64,000 nucleotides of DNA, taken from contig JAEEND010000018.1 of assembly GCA_016283575.1 (NCBI GenBank), positions 223,264 through 287,263 on the forward strand, read 5' to 3'. A program made the translations under genes and the position numbers. Shown one piece after another: positions 18,139-27,585 of the stretch. Origin of the DNA: Lachnospiraceae bacterium (GTDB lineage: Bacteria; Bacillota; Clostridia; Lachnospirales; Lachnospiraceae). The notes under the pieces are model-generated. The model was not told the origin of the DNA and made no database searches. It saw only the letters and a list, made by a program, of their open reading frames with translations. The number at the start of each line of letters is the position of its first letter. The first letter of the stretch is position 1.

Positions 18139-19410
18139 TTACAGCACCAGATATATTCTTGTGCCGAGGCCTTCTCGTGAAAGAACCTCAAAGTGTCCGC
18201 CGTGGCGGTCCACAATCCATTTTGCAATCGAGAGGCCGAGACCCGTGCCTCGATAGCTTCTTACTTCATCGGAACGGTAAAACCGCTCAAACATGTGGGA
18301 TACGTCACTGTTACTCATGCCGATTCCCGTATCTTCCACCATAAACATGGGCCTATTATCCTTGTTTCTTCCAAGGGACAAAATAATCTCATCCCCCGCA
18401 TTGGTGTATTTCGCAGCGTTATCTATTAAGATTCTTATGGCCTGCTTAAGTAAAGTCGGGTCTGCGGAAACGGTAATTTTTTCGTCACAATCATTAAATC
18501 TATAGGGATGATCTTCATCAATCATAAATGATTCTTCATAAATCTCCCGCATAAGATCATTTGCCGAAAGCTCTTCTTTTTTTAGAACGGTCTTTCCGCT
18601 GTCGCCTCGAGCTAAGAAAAGCAGCTGTTCAACCAGTATGTTCATATGCTCCGCTTCGTGAGAGATGGCTGTGATCGATTCATCAAGCACCTTCTCGTCC
18701 TCTCTCCCCCAGCGTTCAAGCATATTCACATAACCCTTTATAACAGCTATGGGCGTTCTGAGTTCGTGGGAAGCATCATTAACAAATCGGGTCTGCTGCC
18801 TGTAGGAATCTCTTAATCGCTTAAGGAGATTATTAATGGCGACTTCTATGCCCTTTAAATTATCATCATGAAGATTTATGGTTTCTTCTTCCACTGAGCT
18901 TATGCTGTCAATGGCATTTTCAATCGCATGAAAATCAAGTCCTTCACTGGTGGCAAGCCTTGATAATTCTTCCGTCTTAAGAGCCACTTCATTTAATGGC
19001 TTTAAAAGTTCATAAACCCTGTTATTGTCGGAAGCTATGGAAGACAATAGCTTAATAAGCTGGAAGAACACAATGGTACTTAAAAATACTGTAAAAAGAA
19101 TGGCGTAATTCCTAAGTGGAAGCTTAAGAACCGTGGCTCCGGTTTTTTCATAGACGTAATAAACGGCTTCGTATATGGACCCGTTAAATACTATGTCCCT
19201 GTCCCTGTCCCATACAAAATTCCCCGCAGCCTGCAATTCAAAGAAAAGTGGGATTGCAATTGAATAAAACACCAAAAAGAACAGGTCAAAAGAAATAAAG
19301 GACCTGATCCTTATACCTGCAAATTGAAGCTTAAGTTTCCTTGCTATTGAATTTACCTTGGCATTTTTGTTGTTTAGCGTAACGCTTTCGTTATTCTGAT
19401 TTAATGACAT
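18139..19410 (-). CDS. Sensor histidine kinase
   Basis: 423 residues from the ATG at 19410, which has AGAGG before it and lies inside the end of the regulator gene. Two membrane helices frame a short external loop of about 50 residues, followed by a HAMP-like linker, a HisKA H-box (NDASHELRTPIAVIKGYVNMLERWG) and a HATPase_c domain with N box DNAAKYT, G1 EDTGIGM and G2 RGTGLGLSIAKWI. The small external domain suggests sensing of envelope stress or within the membrane. It phosphorylates the OmpR-type regulator upstream, which it overlaps by about 20 bases. Confidence 0.94.
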   Translation of the reverse strand: MSLNQNNESVTLNNKNAKVNSIARKLKLQFAGIRIRSFISFDLFFLVFYSIAIPLFFELQAAGNFVWDRDRDIVFNGSIYEAVYYVYEKTGATVLKLPLRNYAILFTVFLSTIVFFQLIKLLSSIASDNNRVYELLKPLNEVALKTEELSRLATSEGLDFHAIENAIDSISSVEEETINLHDDNLKGIEVAINNLLKRLRDSYRQQTRFVNDASHELRTPIAVIKGYVNMLERWGREDEKVLDESITAISHEAEHMNILVEQLLFLARGDSGKTVLKKEELSANDLMREIYEESFMIDEDHPYRFNDCDEKITVSADPTLLKQAIRILIDNAAKYTNAGDEIILSLGRNKDNRPMFMVEDTGIGMSNSDVSHMFERFYRSDEVRSYRGTGLGLSIAKWIVDRHGGHFEVLSREGLGTRIYLVL

Positions 19411-20098
19411 ATCCAACACCTCTTACGGTCTGAATCATCTTAACATCAAAGGCATCATCAATTTTAGTACGTAAATACCTTATATATACGTCAATCATAT
19501 TGGTCTCGCCTATATAGTCATAGCCACAGACCTTTTCAAGAAGAGTATCTCGGGATAACACAATATCTTTATTTAAAAGAAGATATTGAAGCATCATGAA
19601 TTCTCTGTTGGTAAGCTCTATCAAATGTCCCTGATAAGTTACTTCATGCTTCTTTTCGTTTAATACAAGGTCACGCCAGGTAAGAATGCCCTCTTCATCG
19701 GAAGCGCCTGTTTCTTTTCCGGAGGTCGAAGCGATACTTCCGTGAATTTTAAGTGCAACTCTCACCCTCGCAAGAAGCTCCTCTATTGCAAAGGGCTTGG
19801 TGATATAGTCAACAGCCCCGGCATCAAGTCCCGACACCTTGTCCATAACCGCATCCCGAGCAGTGAGAAGGATCGTGGGCGTGGGATTATCCTGCTGCAA
19901 ACGGCGTAATACCTCCAGGCCGTTTAAGCCCGGAAGCATTATGTCGAGAAGTATGAGATCATACTTATTTTCCGTTGCAAGCCTAAGACCCTCTCTTCCG
20001 TCAAAGGCCTTTGTAACTTCATAGCCTTCATGATTGAGCTCAAGCTCTATGAATCTAGCAAGTTTTTCTTCATCCTCTACGATTAAAAGATGTGCCAT
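19391..20098 (-). CDS. OmpR/PhoB-family response regulator
   Basis: 235 residues. Receiver domain with the acidic pocket EDEE, phospho-acceptor D in LILLDIMLPGLNG, LTARD and KPF; then a winged-helix DNA-binding domain ending in MIDVYIRYLRTKIDD...MIQTVRGVGYVIK. Partner of the overlapping histidine kinase. It lies 10 bases after the DUF4342 gene. The AGATTA repeats at 20723-20755 upstream of that gene are a candidate binding site. Confidence 0.95.
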   Translation of the reverse strand: MAHLLIVEDEEKLARFIELELNHEGYEVTKAFDGREGLRLATENKYDLILLDIMLPGLNGLEVLRRLQQDNPTPTILLTARDAVMDKVSGLDAGAVDYITKPFAIEELLARVRVALKIHGSIASTSGKETGASDEEGILTWRDLVLNEKKHEVTYQGHLIELTNREFMMLQYLLLNKDIVLSRDTLLEKVCGYDYIGETNMIDVYIRYLRTKIDDAFDVKMIQTVRGVGYVIKSE

Positions 20099-20108
20099 AA
20101 TCTACCTC

Positions 20109-20639
20109 TTAGTTGTTCTTACTGCCTTCAAACTGTTCCTTGATCTGATCCGCTGCATCTTTTGCCTTATCCATTACATCCTGAGCGCCTGACATGTTGT
20201 CGCGACCTTCGAATTTATAGGTCCATCCAAAGAAAAGTGAAATAATCATAAGTACGAAAATAAGGCACTGGGTAACTAATGCAAGAATTACGACTGCCCA
20301 AAGGGGGATGTCGAATTTGATCTTTCCGTCCTTAACTGCAACAAGGTGATTGTTACTTAAATATTCACCGCAGATCTTTAAGGTATCAGCTACCTTTTTA
20401 CCAAAAGAATCTCCGTCCTTTTTCTTTTTGTCCATTACGGGGATTGCTTCGTACTCGGGAGTGCTTTCATTCTCTGTGGAATGAGTGCCCATGCCTGCGC
20501 TTTCGACTTTCCCGTTCTTTTCAAGATAGATCATGGCGTCAAGTAAATCGCCGTTTGACTGTTCAAGGGCTTCCTTGGCTTCTTCAAAAGAAACGTTTGC
20601 AATTCTTCTTATCTTTTCTACTTTTTCAAATAAATCCAT
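20109..20639 (-). CDS. DUF4342 membrane protein with UBA-like N-terminus
   Basis: 176 residues. Residues 1-45 look like a UBA/TS-N helical bundle (EEAKEALEQSNGDLLDAMIYLEKNG), known from elongation factor Ts. A linker leads to the DUF4342 part (VADTLKICGEYLSNNHLVAVKDGKIKFDIPLWAVVILALVTQCLIFVLMIISLFFG) with one or two membrane helices. Function unknown. It is first in an operon with the response regulator and kinase, suggesting that the system controls or is tuned by this membrane protein. AAGGAGAGG precedes the ATG. Confidence 0.85.
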   Translation of the reverse strand: MDLFEKVEKIRRIANVSFEEAKEALEQSNGDLLDAMIYLEKNGKVESAGMGTHSTENESTPEYEAIPVMDKKKKDGDSFGKKVADTLKICGEYLSNNHLVAVKDGKIKFDIPLWAVVILALVTQCLIFVLMIISLFFGWTYKFEGRDNMSGAQDVMDKAKDAADQIKEQFEGSKNN

Positions 20640-20722
20640 TTTAAATTCCTCTCCTTAATGTGTGGTTGTTTGTTGTTTATGTTGAAACTATAAAATCACA
20701 ACATTAAGCCGTCCTTCCGGAA

Positions 20723-20755
20723 AGATTAAAATCAGATTAATAGATAATTAGATTA
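20723..20755. promoter_or_regulatory. Candidate response-regulator binding repeats
   Basis: AGATTA at 20723, 20734 and 20750, with AGATAA at 20742. The first two are 11 bp apart, the spacing usual for OmpR-family direct repeats. They lie about 85-115 bases before the operon that encodes such a regulator. Autoregulation is inferred. Confidence 0.35.
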
Positions 20756-20762
20756 TTTATTA

Positions 20763-21554
20763 TTAACCCTGGAAAGTATATGCAAAGCTTCCGTAGCCTG
20801 ATATCTTAACCCCTTCTTTATATAAATGAGAGGTGTCGCCAAGAGCCTGAATTCTAAAGTGAACTTCATTGTCGATACGCTTTTCGGTATTCAAAATGGT
20901 AACTCCTGTGGGTGCGATACATGTATACTGCCAGAGAACCACGGGTGAAATGCCTATAAGACGCGCGATCATAAGACAGGTAATGCCAAGATGACAAAAA
21001 ATAACAACGGTTTCTTTGTCATCCTCATCACGGGGCACGTAATTGCTGGTACCGTGAAGCATGATGTCTTTAGCTGATGCCGGATTTACATGACCTGTGG
21101 GATCCTTGAATTCAAAAAAATCTCCCTTTCTTATATAGCCGTATTTGGCCACAAGCTTATCCGTTTCTTCGTATACATGAAGAGCACGCTCTTTGATTTC
21201 GGGATATTCTCTGTAAATCTTTGAATCAAACCAACGGTCCTTATCCATCATTAAGGGGTCTGCAGTAAAGTCCCTCGGCATTAAATCCCAGGTACAGTGC
21301 TCTGTATTAGTAGTGGGATCCATAATGGGAATATAGAATTCCTGAAGCCAGTCATATTCTGTGGCTGTTCTGTTTAAAGCCTTTAAAGAAGGCTCTGCCG
21401 TAGCCTTGGCGCGACCCAGTGGGGATACGTAAAAATCCTTAACATCCCATTTAATGACACGCTCCTTGAGAGCTTCCGCTTCTTTTACCCCGTTTTCCGT
21501 GAGAGTATTGGTCACATAATCAGGTTCTCCGTGTCTTATAAAAACAAAACGCAT
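20763..21554 (-). CDS. Histidine phosphatase (phosphoglycerate mutase-like) family protein
   Basis: 263 residues from the ATG at 21554 (TGGAGG before it; the longer frame has no site). It begins MRFVFIRHGEPDY with the catalytic RHGE motif. The second catalytic histidine is in VVIFCHLGITCLMI. The middle is longer than in minimal members, with an extended insert after the SPLGRAKATAEPSL helix. Soluble phosphatase or mutase; substrate unknown. Confidence 0.88.
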   Translation of the reverse strand: MRFVFIRHGEPDYVTNTLTENGVKEAEALKERVIKWDVKDFYVSPLGRAKATAEPSLKALNRTATEYDWLQEFYIPIMDPTTNTEHCTWDLMPRDFTADPLMMDKDRWFDSKIYREYPEIKERALHVYEETDKLVAKYGYIRKGDFFEFKDPTGHVNPASAKDIMLHGTSNYVPRDEDDKETVVIFCHLGITCLMIARLIGISPVVLWQYTCIAPTGVTILNTEKRIDNEVHFRIQALGDTSHLYKEGVKISGYGSFAYTFQG

Positions 21555-21578
21555 TATTTTTAACCTCCAAAAAGCATA

Positions 21579-21600
21579 AGCGGTGTATAAACACCGCTTG
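21579..21600 (-). terminator. Hairpin after the TPM gene
   Basis: AAGCGGTGT / ACACCGCTT stem with a 4-base loop, 11 bases after the TPM-gene stop. It sits close to the ribosome site of the phosphatase gene, so it may also limit that gene's translation. Confidence 0.55.
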
Positions 21601-21610
21601 GATTTCAAAT

Positions 21611-22402
21611 TTAAAAGTGTCCGCCACCGCCACCGTGGGATCGTCCCGATGATGAGTAATGGGTACGGGAACCGCCTGAAGATGATGACGAAGATTGAAT
21701 TACGGTTCTTGTCACATGGCTGTAGATATAATTATCTCTTGATTCGTTAAGATCAAGGCTTCCCGGCACCATGTAGCCTCCTGCACCATACTGATTTCTC
21801 ACAGTTTTCAGTTGCCCCTTTAAAGAAGTGACATATATAATGGCAACCACAAATCCTATGGCAAGACTTATGATTATAAAGGGCATAACGGGGAAGGGAC
21901 CCTTGGGAATGTTCCGGACATCAATGGGATGCCCCGCTCTTTCGTTTTCAAAAAAGAAATCCGAAACCTCGGCAAATTTAAGGAATGCGCTCAAATAATC
22001 TCCATCGGATAAATAGTCAAGGAACATATCTTCCGCATATTCGATTCCTCGGTCCGTAAATGCCAGGATTCCCTCACCACATGTCGTTATGTACCATGAA
22101 CGGTCGCTCATATCTATCAAAAGCATTACGCCGTCTTCACCGTATCTTGCATCATAATAATCATCGGCAAAAGAAACGATGGAACCGGTGCGTCCGTTAA
22201 CCGTGGCTATAGAGATATCAACTCCGTATTTTTCACTGACGGTATCGAGAGCATTTAATACAATGGCTTCTTCCGATTCGGAAAGTAAACCTGCCTCATC
22301 ATTCAATCTGGGGGCATCGAGAATATAGGGCTCCCACGCAAACGATCTTACCGGGATAAGCAAAATTAATAATACCGGAAGGATTTTTAAAAGTCTTTTC
22401 AT
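21611..22402 (-). CDS. TPM-domain secreted/membrane protein (YdjH-like)
   Basis: 263 residues. N-terminal signal peptide (KILPVLLILLIPVRSFA), then a TPM domain (APRLNDEAGLLSESEEAIVLNALDTVSEKYGVDISIATVNG...YGEDGVMLLIDMSDRSWYITTCGEG) on the outside, a membrane helix (FPVMPFIIISLAIGFVVAIIYV), and a Ser- then Gly-rich cytoplasmic tail ending SHGGGGGHF. Third gene of a three-gene set with a zinc-ribbon protein and an SPFH protein, the same set as B. subtilis ydjGHI. AGGAGG precedes the ATG. Confidence 0.87.
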   Translation of the reverse strand: MKRLLKILPVLLILLIPVRSFAWEPYILDAPRLNDEAGLLSESEEAIVLNALDTVSEKYGVDISIATVNGRTGSIVSFADDYYDARYGEDGVMLLIDMSDRSWYITTCGEGILAFTDRGIEYAEDMFLDYLSDGDYLSAFLKFAEVSDFFFENERAGHPIDVRNIPKGPFPVMPFIIISLAIGFVVAIIYVTSLKGQLKTVRNQYGAGGYMVPGSLDLNESRDNYIYSHVTRTVIQSSSSSSGGSRTHYSSSGRSHGGGGGHF

Positions 22403-22414
22403 ACAGGCGCCCTC

Positions 22415-23503
22415 CTACATAAACATCCAGAAGGCTGAAAGCACTGCCATGGTGATGGCAGATGTTATTCCCAGAGTTCTGAATAAATATTTTTTATAAA
22501 GTCCCTTATCGCAGGGAAGATTTCCCACGAACTTTCCGGTCTGACCGTTCATGGCAAACATATAAGGATTTCCGTCCCAACGCACTGTCATGACCCATAC
22601 AGGGTAAAGGGCGTAGGATGACTTCCCGTTCTTCAGATTAATGCTGACACTTTCAGGCATAACGGCATCATAACCCGTTACCGTTTCTCTGAAGCTCTCC
22701 ACTGTGGATTGCTTTATACGTTCATTGGCGCGATCGATACTTGCTTCCGCGTCCACATCATATTTATCAGCGAGATATCCTGACAGGAAAGCCGTCTGGA
22801 AATCCACTGCTTCTTTTACATCAAAGGGTTCAAGGGACTCCATTAATGTATCATCCATTTTGGAGGAACCGTCCACGGGAACTGCTTTGAAGCTTACATT
22901 TCCGCCTCTTACCACGGAATAATAGCTTGTCTTATGATATCTGTAGCGAGAATCACTCCAGACACGGGTTCTTGTGGCTTTATATCTGATACGGGCATCC
23001 GCATCGGAATCGAAAATCCAGAAAGGTACGTAAACGCCTTTGATCTCTTCCAAAGAAGATTCCGTCTTAAAGGATCGAGGTAACAGTTTCTTATTCAGTA
23101 AATATGATTTAAACCGCTCTTTTGCGGCATCTTTATCAAGTTTAAAGGGAATAACCAGGTCAGGCTTTATATCTCCTGCGAACTGTCCCTTCATGATTAT
23201 GGGATTACCGCAGTAGGGACATGCGGTTGCTCCAAGAGTTTCATCGGCAATTACTTCGCCGTTGCAGGACTCGCATTGGTATACTACCATACCGGCGGTT
23301 TCTCCGGCTTCCCATTCTTTTCCTGCCTTTGTATCCCAGGTCATGTTGCCGTCTTCATCGGCCTTTAAGTCTTCGTCATAAGTCTTTAAAGACTGCACTT
23401 CAAATTCCGCATCGCAGTAAGGGCACTTCATGTTCTGAGAATTTGAATCAAACTCAAGTCCCCCGTTGCAATTCGGACATTTATATTGTATTAACTCCGC
23501 CAT
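22415..23503 (-). CDS. Zinc-ribbon membrane protein (YdjG-like)
   Basis: 362 residues. Two N-terminal zinc ribbons: CPNCNGG...CPYCDAEF (residues about 9-33) and CESCNGE...CPYCGNPI (about 77-100). A large beta-rich region follows, with VIPFKLDKDAAKERFKSYLLNKKLLP and VYVPFWIFD, and a single membrane helix at the C-terminus (LFRTLGITSAITMAVLSAFWMFM). It matches the family of B. subtilis YdjG. It likely anchors or recruits the SPFH protein encoded just upstream. 12 bases separate it from the TPM gene. Confidence 0.83.
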   Translation of the reverse strand: MAELIQYKCPNCNGGLEFDSNSQNMKCPYCDAEFEVQSLKTYDEDLKADEDGNMTWDTKAGKEWEAGETAGMVVYQCESCNGEVIADETLGATACPYCGNPIIMKGQFAGDIKPDLVIPFKLDKDAAKERFKSYLLNKKLLPRSFKTESSLEEIKGVYVPFWIFDSDADARIRYKATRTRVWSDSRYRYHKTSYYSVVRGGNVSFKAVPVDGSSKMDDTLMESLEPFDVKEAVDFQTAFLSGYLADKYDVDAEASIDRANERIKQSTVESFRETVTGYDAVMPESVSINLKNGKSSYALYPVWVMTVRWDGNPYMFAMNGQTGKFVGNLPCDKGLYKKYLFRTLGITSAITMAVLSAFWMFM

Positions 23504-23575
23504 AATTCTCCTATACCAAGATGCAGACGGTTTCCCGCCTGCATCTTATATTTCTTGATTTAAAAAGATATTTGA

Positions 23576-24880
23576 TTACTTAATGTCCTTATCATCAAAG
23601 GGATCTCCGCATTCAGGACAGAACTTGGGAGGATTAGCGGGATCTTCAGGTTCCCATCCGCACTTATCACATTTATATAAAAGTGCTCCCGCAGGTTTCT
23701 TTGCTCCGCAGTTTCCGCAGAATTTACCTTTATTGATGTTTCCGCATGTGGGGCATGTCCAACCCTCTGCTGAAGGCTTTTTAGCTCCGCATTCGGGACA
23801 GAAGTTACCGGTTACTGTAGCGCCGCATGAGCATTTCCAGCTGTCGGTTGAAGTGCTTCCCTTAGCTGCTTTATTGGCTGCGGCCTGCTCGAATAACTGA
23901 TTTGTGTTGATGCCACCTGCGTTCATGGCCATTCCCATGCCCATGAAGCCTGTCATGGCGCCTGCTTTATTATTGGCTGCTGCTTCCATAGCAGATGCCT
24001 GAGCGGAAGCCATCATGCCGGCAGCATTTGAAGCATCTGAGTAGAATCTTGATGTCTGTGCCTGGTTGAGTTTCTTCTTATCCTCATCGGAAAGAGCGAT
24101 AGGATTCATAGAAATTGTGGCAACCTGAAGGCCTCTGTCCTTCCACTTTTTGGCAAGAGCATTGTTGACTGCTTCTTCAAGCTCTGAAGTGTGAGCTGCA
24201 ATTGATTCGATGGAGATTCTTTTTCCTGAAAGCTCTGCAAAAGCAGGTGTTAAGCCGGCAATAAAGTCGGTCTTTAACTGATTGTCGATCTCAGAACGTC
24301 TGAATTCGTTGGTAACATTACCGCATACGTTGGTATAGAATGCAATGGGGTCTACGATTCTGTAGGAATAAACACCGTTACATCTTACGTCGATGGTAAG
24401 CGCAAAGCCTGTATCCTCGTCATGAATCTTAAAAGGAATAGGGCTCTGTGTGCCGAATTTATTATCAAGAATTTCCTTGGTGTTAAAATAATAAACTCTC
24501 TGATCATTGGCTGTATCGCCGCCAAAGGTAAAACGCTTACCCATGGTCTTAAAGGATTCTATAATGCTTTCTCCAAGATTACCCGAGAACACACTGGGTT
24601 CGGTGGATGCATTGAATTCATAAGCACCGGGCTCTGCACAGATATCCACAACCTTACCTTTTTCCACGATAATCATGCACTGACCGTCTGCTACCGCGAT
24701 TATGGATCCGTTTGTAATAATATTGTCACTTCCGTTAGTATTGGAAGATTTACCGTTTACGATCTTTCTTCCCTTAACCATTAACACATCTTTATCAATG
24801 GCATCACATCCGAAATACTCTTTCCACTGGTCTGCAAGGGATGAACCCACTGCCTGTTTTGCTGCTTTAATAAGTCCCAT
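23576..24880 (-). CDS. SPFH-domain protein with C-terminal zinc ribbons (YdjI-like)
   Basis: 434 residues. N-terminal SPFH/virion-core-like region (GLIKAAKQAVGSSLADQWKEYFGCDAIDKDVLMVKG, then SIIAVADGQCMIIVEKGKVVDICAEPGAYEF), an Ala/Met-rich helical stretch about residues 280-330, then three zinc ribbons: CSCG..CPECG, CPTCG..CGNCG and CDKCG..CPECG. There is no membrane helix, so it is recruited to the membrane, as known for YdjI. First gene of the operon with the zinc-ribbon and TPM proteins. Such sets are linked to envelope stress. Confidence 0.87.
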   Translation of the reverse strand: MGLIKAAKQAVGSSLADQWKEYFGCDAIDKDVLMVKGRKIVNGKSSNTNGSDNIITNGSIIAVADGQCMIIVEKGKVVDICAEPGAYEFNASTEPSVFSGNLGESIIESFKTMGKRFTFGGDTANDQRVYYFNTKEILDNKFGTQSPIPFKIHDEDTGFALTIDVRCNGVYSYRIVDPIAFYTNVCGNVTNEFRRSEIDNQLKTDFIAGLTPAFAELSGKRISIESIAAHTSELEEAVNNALAKKWKDRGLQVATISMNPIALSDEDKKKLNQAQTSRFYSDASNAAGMMASAQASAMEAAANNKAGAMTGFMGMGMAMNAGGINTNQLFEQAAANKAAKGSTSTDSWKCSCGATVTGNFCPECGAKKPSAEGWTCPTCGNINKGKFCGNCGAKKPAGALLYKCDKCGWEPEDPANPPKFCPECGDPFDDKDIK

Positions 24881-25025
24881 TCTTCTAATTCTCCTTTCAA
24901 ACAGGTATCTAAAACCTCTTTCTTTAATTTATCAAAGAATCGAAAGATAGTAAACTGCTATATGAGAAAAATAAGGGACGGTAAAGCGAATTTTCAGACA
25001 TTGAAAGAACCGGATTGCATTTACA

Positions 25026-25147
25026 AAAACACGCTCTGCGAAGCAGAGCTGTGTTTTGCCGTCTGTAACGAAAAAACTACTCAAGCTAGCTTGAAGTATT
25101 TTTCGTTACAAACGGCAAAACCCGAAACAAAACTTGTTTCGGGTTTT
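25026..25147. repeat. Three adjacent stem-loops in the gap between SPFH and EAL genes
   Basis: In the 330-bp gene-free stretch 24881-25212. Stem 1: AAAACACGCTCTGC against GCAGAGC(T)GTGTTTT (25026-25057). Stem 2: a 23-bp stem with one mismatch, 25053-25075 against 25099-25121, with CAAGCTAGCTTG in its loop. Stem 3: AAAACCCGAAACAA against TTGTTTCGGGTTTT (25117-25147), a likely terminator for the EAL gene. Stems 2 and 3 overlap, so they compete for the same bases. Confidence 0.75.
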
Positions 25148-25212
25148 TGTAATTCTTAGTGTAAAAAATTTAATAACCAATTATCGTTTTATTCCGCATC
25201 GTGAGCCGATCC

Positions 25213-27483
25213 TTAATTAAACTTTTTAACAAACTCTTTGAACTCCTCAACGGAAATGGGCTTTGAGTAGAAGTAGCCCTGTGCGATATCGCCTTCAAAC
25301 TTCTTGGCTCTGCTTACGATCTCATCGTTTTCTACACCCTCAACGATGATGGTCGCACCTATCGCATGTATCATTTGGGTCATAGCATTTACAATGGTTT
25401 CGCTCTTTTCATCGAAATTATTGTTTTTCATGAAGAGCATATCCAGTTTCACAATATCGAAGGGCAGATTCATGAGGGCATTAAGAGATGAATATCCGCT
25501 TCCGAAGTCATCGATCTCCACTAAGAAGCCCTTTTCTCTTAGGCCCTTCATGGTCTCAATAAGCTTGGTACGGTCATCTGCGCAGGCAGATTCGGTAATT
25601 TCTATATGGAGCTTCTCGGGTGCCAGGTCATGCTTTTTAACGATTCCCTCAAATATCGATACAACATCGGTATTGTTTATATCCTCCTGAGATACATTTA
25701 CGGATATGGGTCCTAAATAACTTCCTTCCTGATTAAGCTCTTTAATGATGCTTGCCGCTTCATCCCATACAAATTCATCAAGGTCCGTAATAAAACCGTT
25801 ACTCTCAAAAAGCGAAATAAACTCTCCGGGAGGAATGCGTCCGAGGGTGGGATGATTCCAACGCACCAGCGCTTCCGCCCCTGTGATCTTATGCTCCTTT
25901 AAATGGATCTGAGGCTGTAATTCAAGGAAGAATTCCCGCTTTTCAATAGCACTCTTCATCTCGGAAATAAGGGACTGTCTCCGCTTCAGCTCCTCGTCCA
26001 TGCCCTGCGTATATTCAACCACCGGGCTTCGCTGCATATATTTTCCCTTGGCAAGTGCCATAAGCGCTTCTTCGTAATAAAAATCAAGGGTCTTGGTGGG
26101 ATCATCGAGATTTACAAAGCCATGGAGCATATTGACATAGATTTCCATGCCGTTTTCATCGCTTATGGGAATAGAAGTCAATGCTTCCACCAGCGCGTCA
26201 AGCTTCTTTCTTTTTATGATGCAGGAAAACTTGGCTTCCGCTGTTCTTCCATATACCATCTGCATCTTCTTGCTGAGCTTACTATAGCAATTTGCTATAG
26301 TTTTTAATACTTCATCACCGTATGTAACGCCATATGATGTATTGATTCCTTTAAAATTATAAATTCCGCTTACCACCAGCACAAAACCTGCTTTTTCTCT
26401 GCAGTTTCGCAGCAGATTGTTGCTGGCTTCAAAGAAACCGAGACGATTATAGATATTGGTAAGTGAATCGTATGTGGCGATCCTGTGTTCACGTTCCAAA
26501 CGGTTCATTGTTTCAGTATTATCGTGAAAAATAAGAACCGCGCCGACGTATTGACCATTATTCTTATCATACATGGGAGTGTAATTTACCTTATAAAAAC
26601 GCTCCCCCACCTTCTGAATCGCAGTGCCTTCGGCGGGCTTACCAAGATATTCATACAATCTTTCCTTGTCAGACCAGATCTCTTTATCAAAAATCTGGTC
26701 GACGCGATCGTTGTGGCTTAAGACTCTGCCATCTTTATCATAGAATACGATGGCATCCATGATATGCTCATTGGTATAGGTCTGAAATTTACGCGTGAGC
26801 CAGAGCGGTTTATAAACGAATGTCATATAATAGATCACAGCGATCACGGGCGCATAAACAGCTATAGAGAAGTCAAAGCCCATATCAAATTTAAGAGAAT
26901 ATATGGTATTAAAAAGAATCACCAGCATCTCCAGCACCACAAGGCTCAGATACTTAAACTTATAAAACCTGGACATCTTAACGGCCTTTATGACAAGTGC
27001 CACGGAAACCGGAGTAAGAAGTGCCACGCAAAGAGCCACATGAACATAGAATAAGAACTTCGGCTCAAGTCTTGCCACTTCCGAGAAACCGTTCTCAACA
27101 TAATAAACATTGGCCACAAAATGATTAATGGGATTGGTTGCTAGAAGAGCTGCATCAAGTACATAAAGCACGAAAAGAAAAACCTTTAATTCTTTTCGCA
27201 TCTCCATCTCACACATATAAAAAATGTATTCTGCCAAAAAGAAAATGGCGAATGCCAAAAATACGCGTTCTAAAGAAACCATGACTGCTTTGAATTCGCG
27301 ACCGCCGAAAAGATAATTGAACACAAAGCACCACTGTACCATATTACATGCGGATATCATACGCCCCAAATTGGTGCCCACATGAGTCTTCTTTCCGAAG
27401 CAGAGCATGGAAATCCAGCACAACGCCGCATTGGATATTAAAAATGTCATTATTAGAATTGAAAAATATATTCCGTTACTCAA
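25213..27483 (-). CDS. Membrane protein with PAS, degenerate GGDEF and intact EAL domain (c-di-GMP phosphodiesterase)
   Basis: About 756 residues. Start: an ATG at 27495 lacks a ribosome site, while a TTG at 27483 has GGAGG 5 bases before it, so I prefer the TTG. Seven or more membrane helices (to about residue 230), a PAS domain (about 240-340), a GGDEF domain whose signature is lost (GRTAEAKF in place of xGGDEF), and an EAL domain (about 505-755) with AEALVRW, ITES, IDDFGSGYSSL, KLDMLF and EGVEN all present. It should hydrolyse c-di-GMP, not make it. The membrane and PAS parts suggest input by a ligand or redox signal. Confidence 0.9.
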   Translation of the reverse strand: MSNGIYFSILIMTFLISNAALCWISMLCFGKKTHVGTNLGRMISACNMVQWCFVFNYLFGGREFKAVMVSLERVFLAFAIFFLAEYIFYMCEMEMRKELKVFLFVLYVLDAALLATNPINHFVANVYYVENGFSEVARLEPKFLFYVHVALCVALLTPVSVALVIKAVKMSRFYKFKYLSLVVLEMLVILFNTIYSLKFDMGFDFSIAVYAPVIAVIYYMTFVYKPLWLTRKFQTYTNEHIMDAIVFYDKDGRVLSHNDRVDQIFDKEIWSDKERLYEYLGKPAEGTAIQKVGERFYKVNYTPMYDKNNGQYVGAVLIFHDNTETMNRLEREHRIATYDSLTNIYNRLGFFEASNNLLRNCREKAGFVLVVSGIYNFKGINTSYGVTYGDEVLKTIANCYSKLSKKMQMVYGRTAEAKFSCIIKRKKLDALVEALTSIPISDENGMEIYVNMLHGFVNLDDPTKTLDFYYEEALMALAKGKYMQRSPVVEYTQGMDEELKRRQSLISEMKSAIEKREFFLELQPQIHLKEHKITGAEALVRWNHPTLGRIPPGEFISLFESNGFITDLDEFVWDEAASIIKELNQEGSYLGPISVNVSQEDINNTDVVSIFEGIVKKHDLAPEKLHIEITESACADDRTKLIETMKGLREKGFLVEIDDFGSGYSSLNALMNLPFDIVKLDMLFMKNNNFDEKSETIVNAMTQMIHAIGATIIVEGVENDEIVSRAKKFEGDIAQGYFYSKPISVEEFKEFVKKFN

Positions 27484-27585
27484 ATCGTCCTCCATTGAGT
27501 ATTAGTAACAAGATTATATATGGACATTATTAACCTTTAGACAAAGAAAAAGCCCCGAAAAGTTAACTTTACGAGGTTTTTTCTA

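Noticed and set aside
24962..25159. 65-residue plus-strand reading frame
   Set aside because: It lies on the three stem-loops, whose symmetry explains the open frame.
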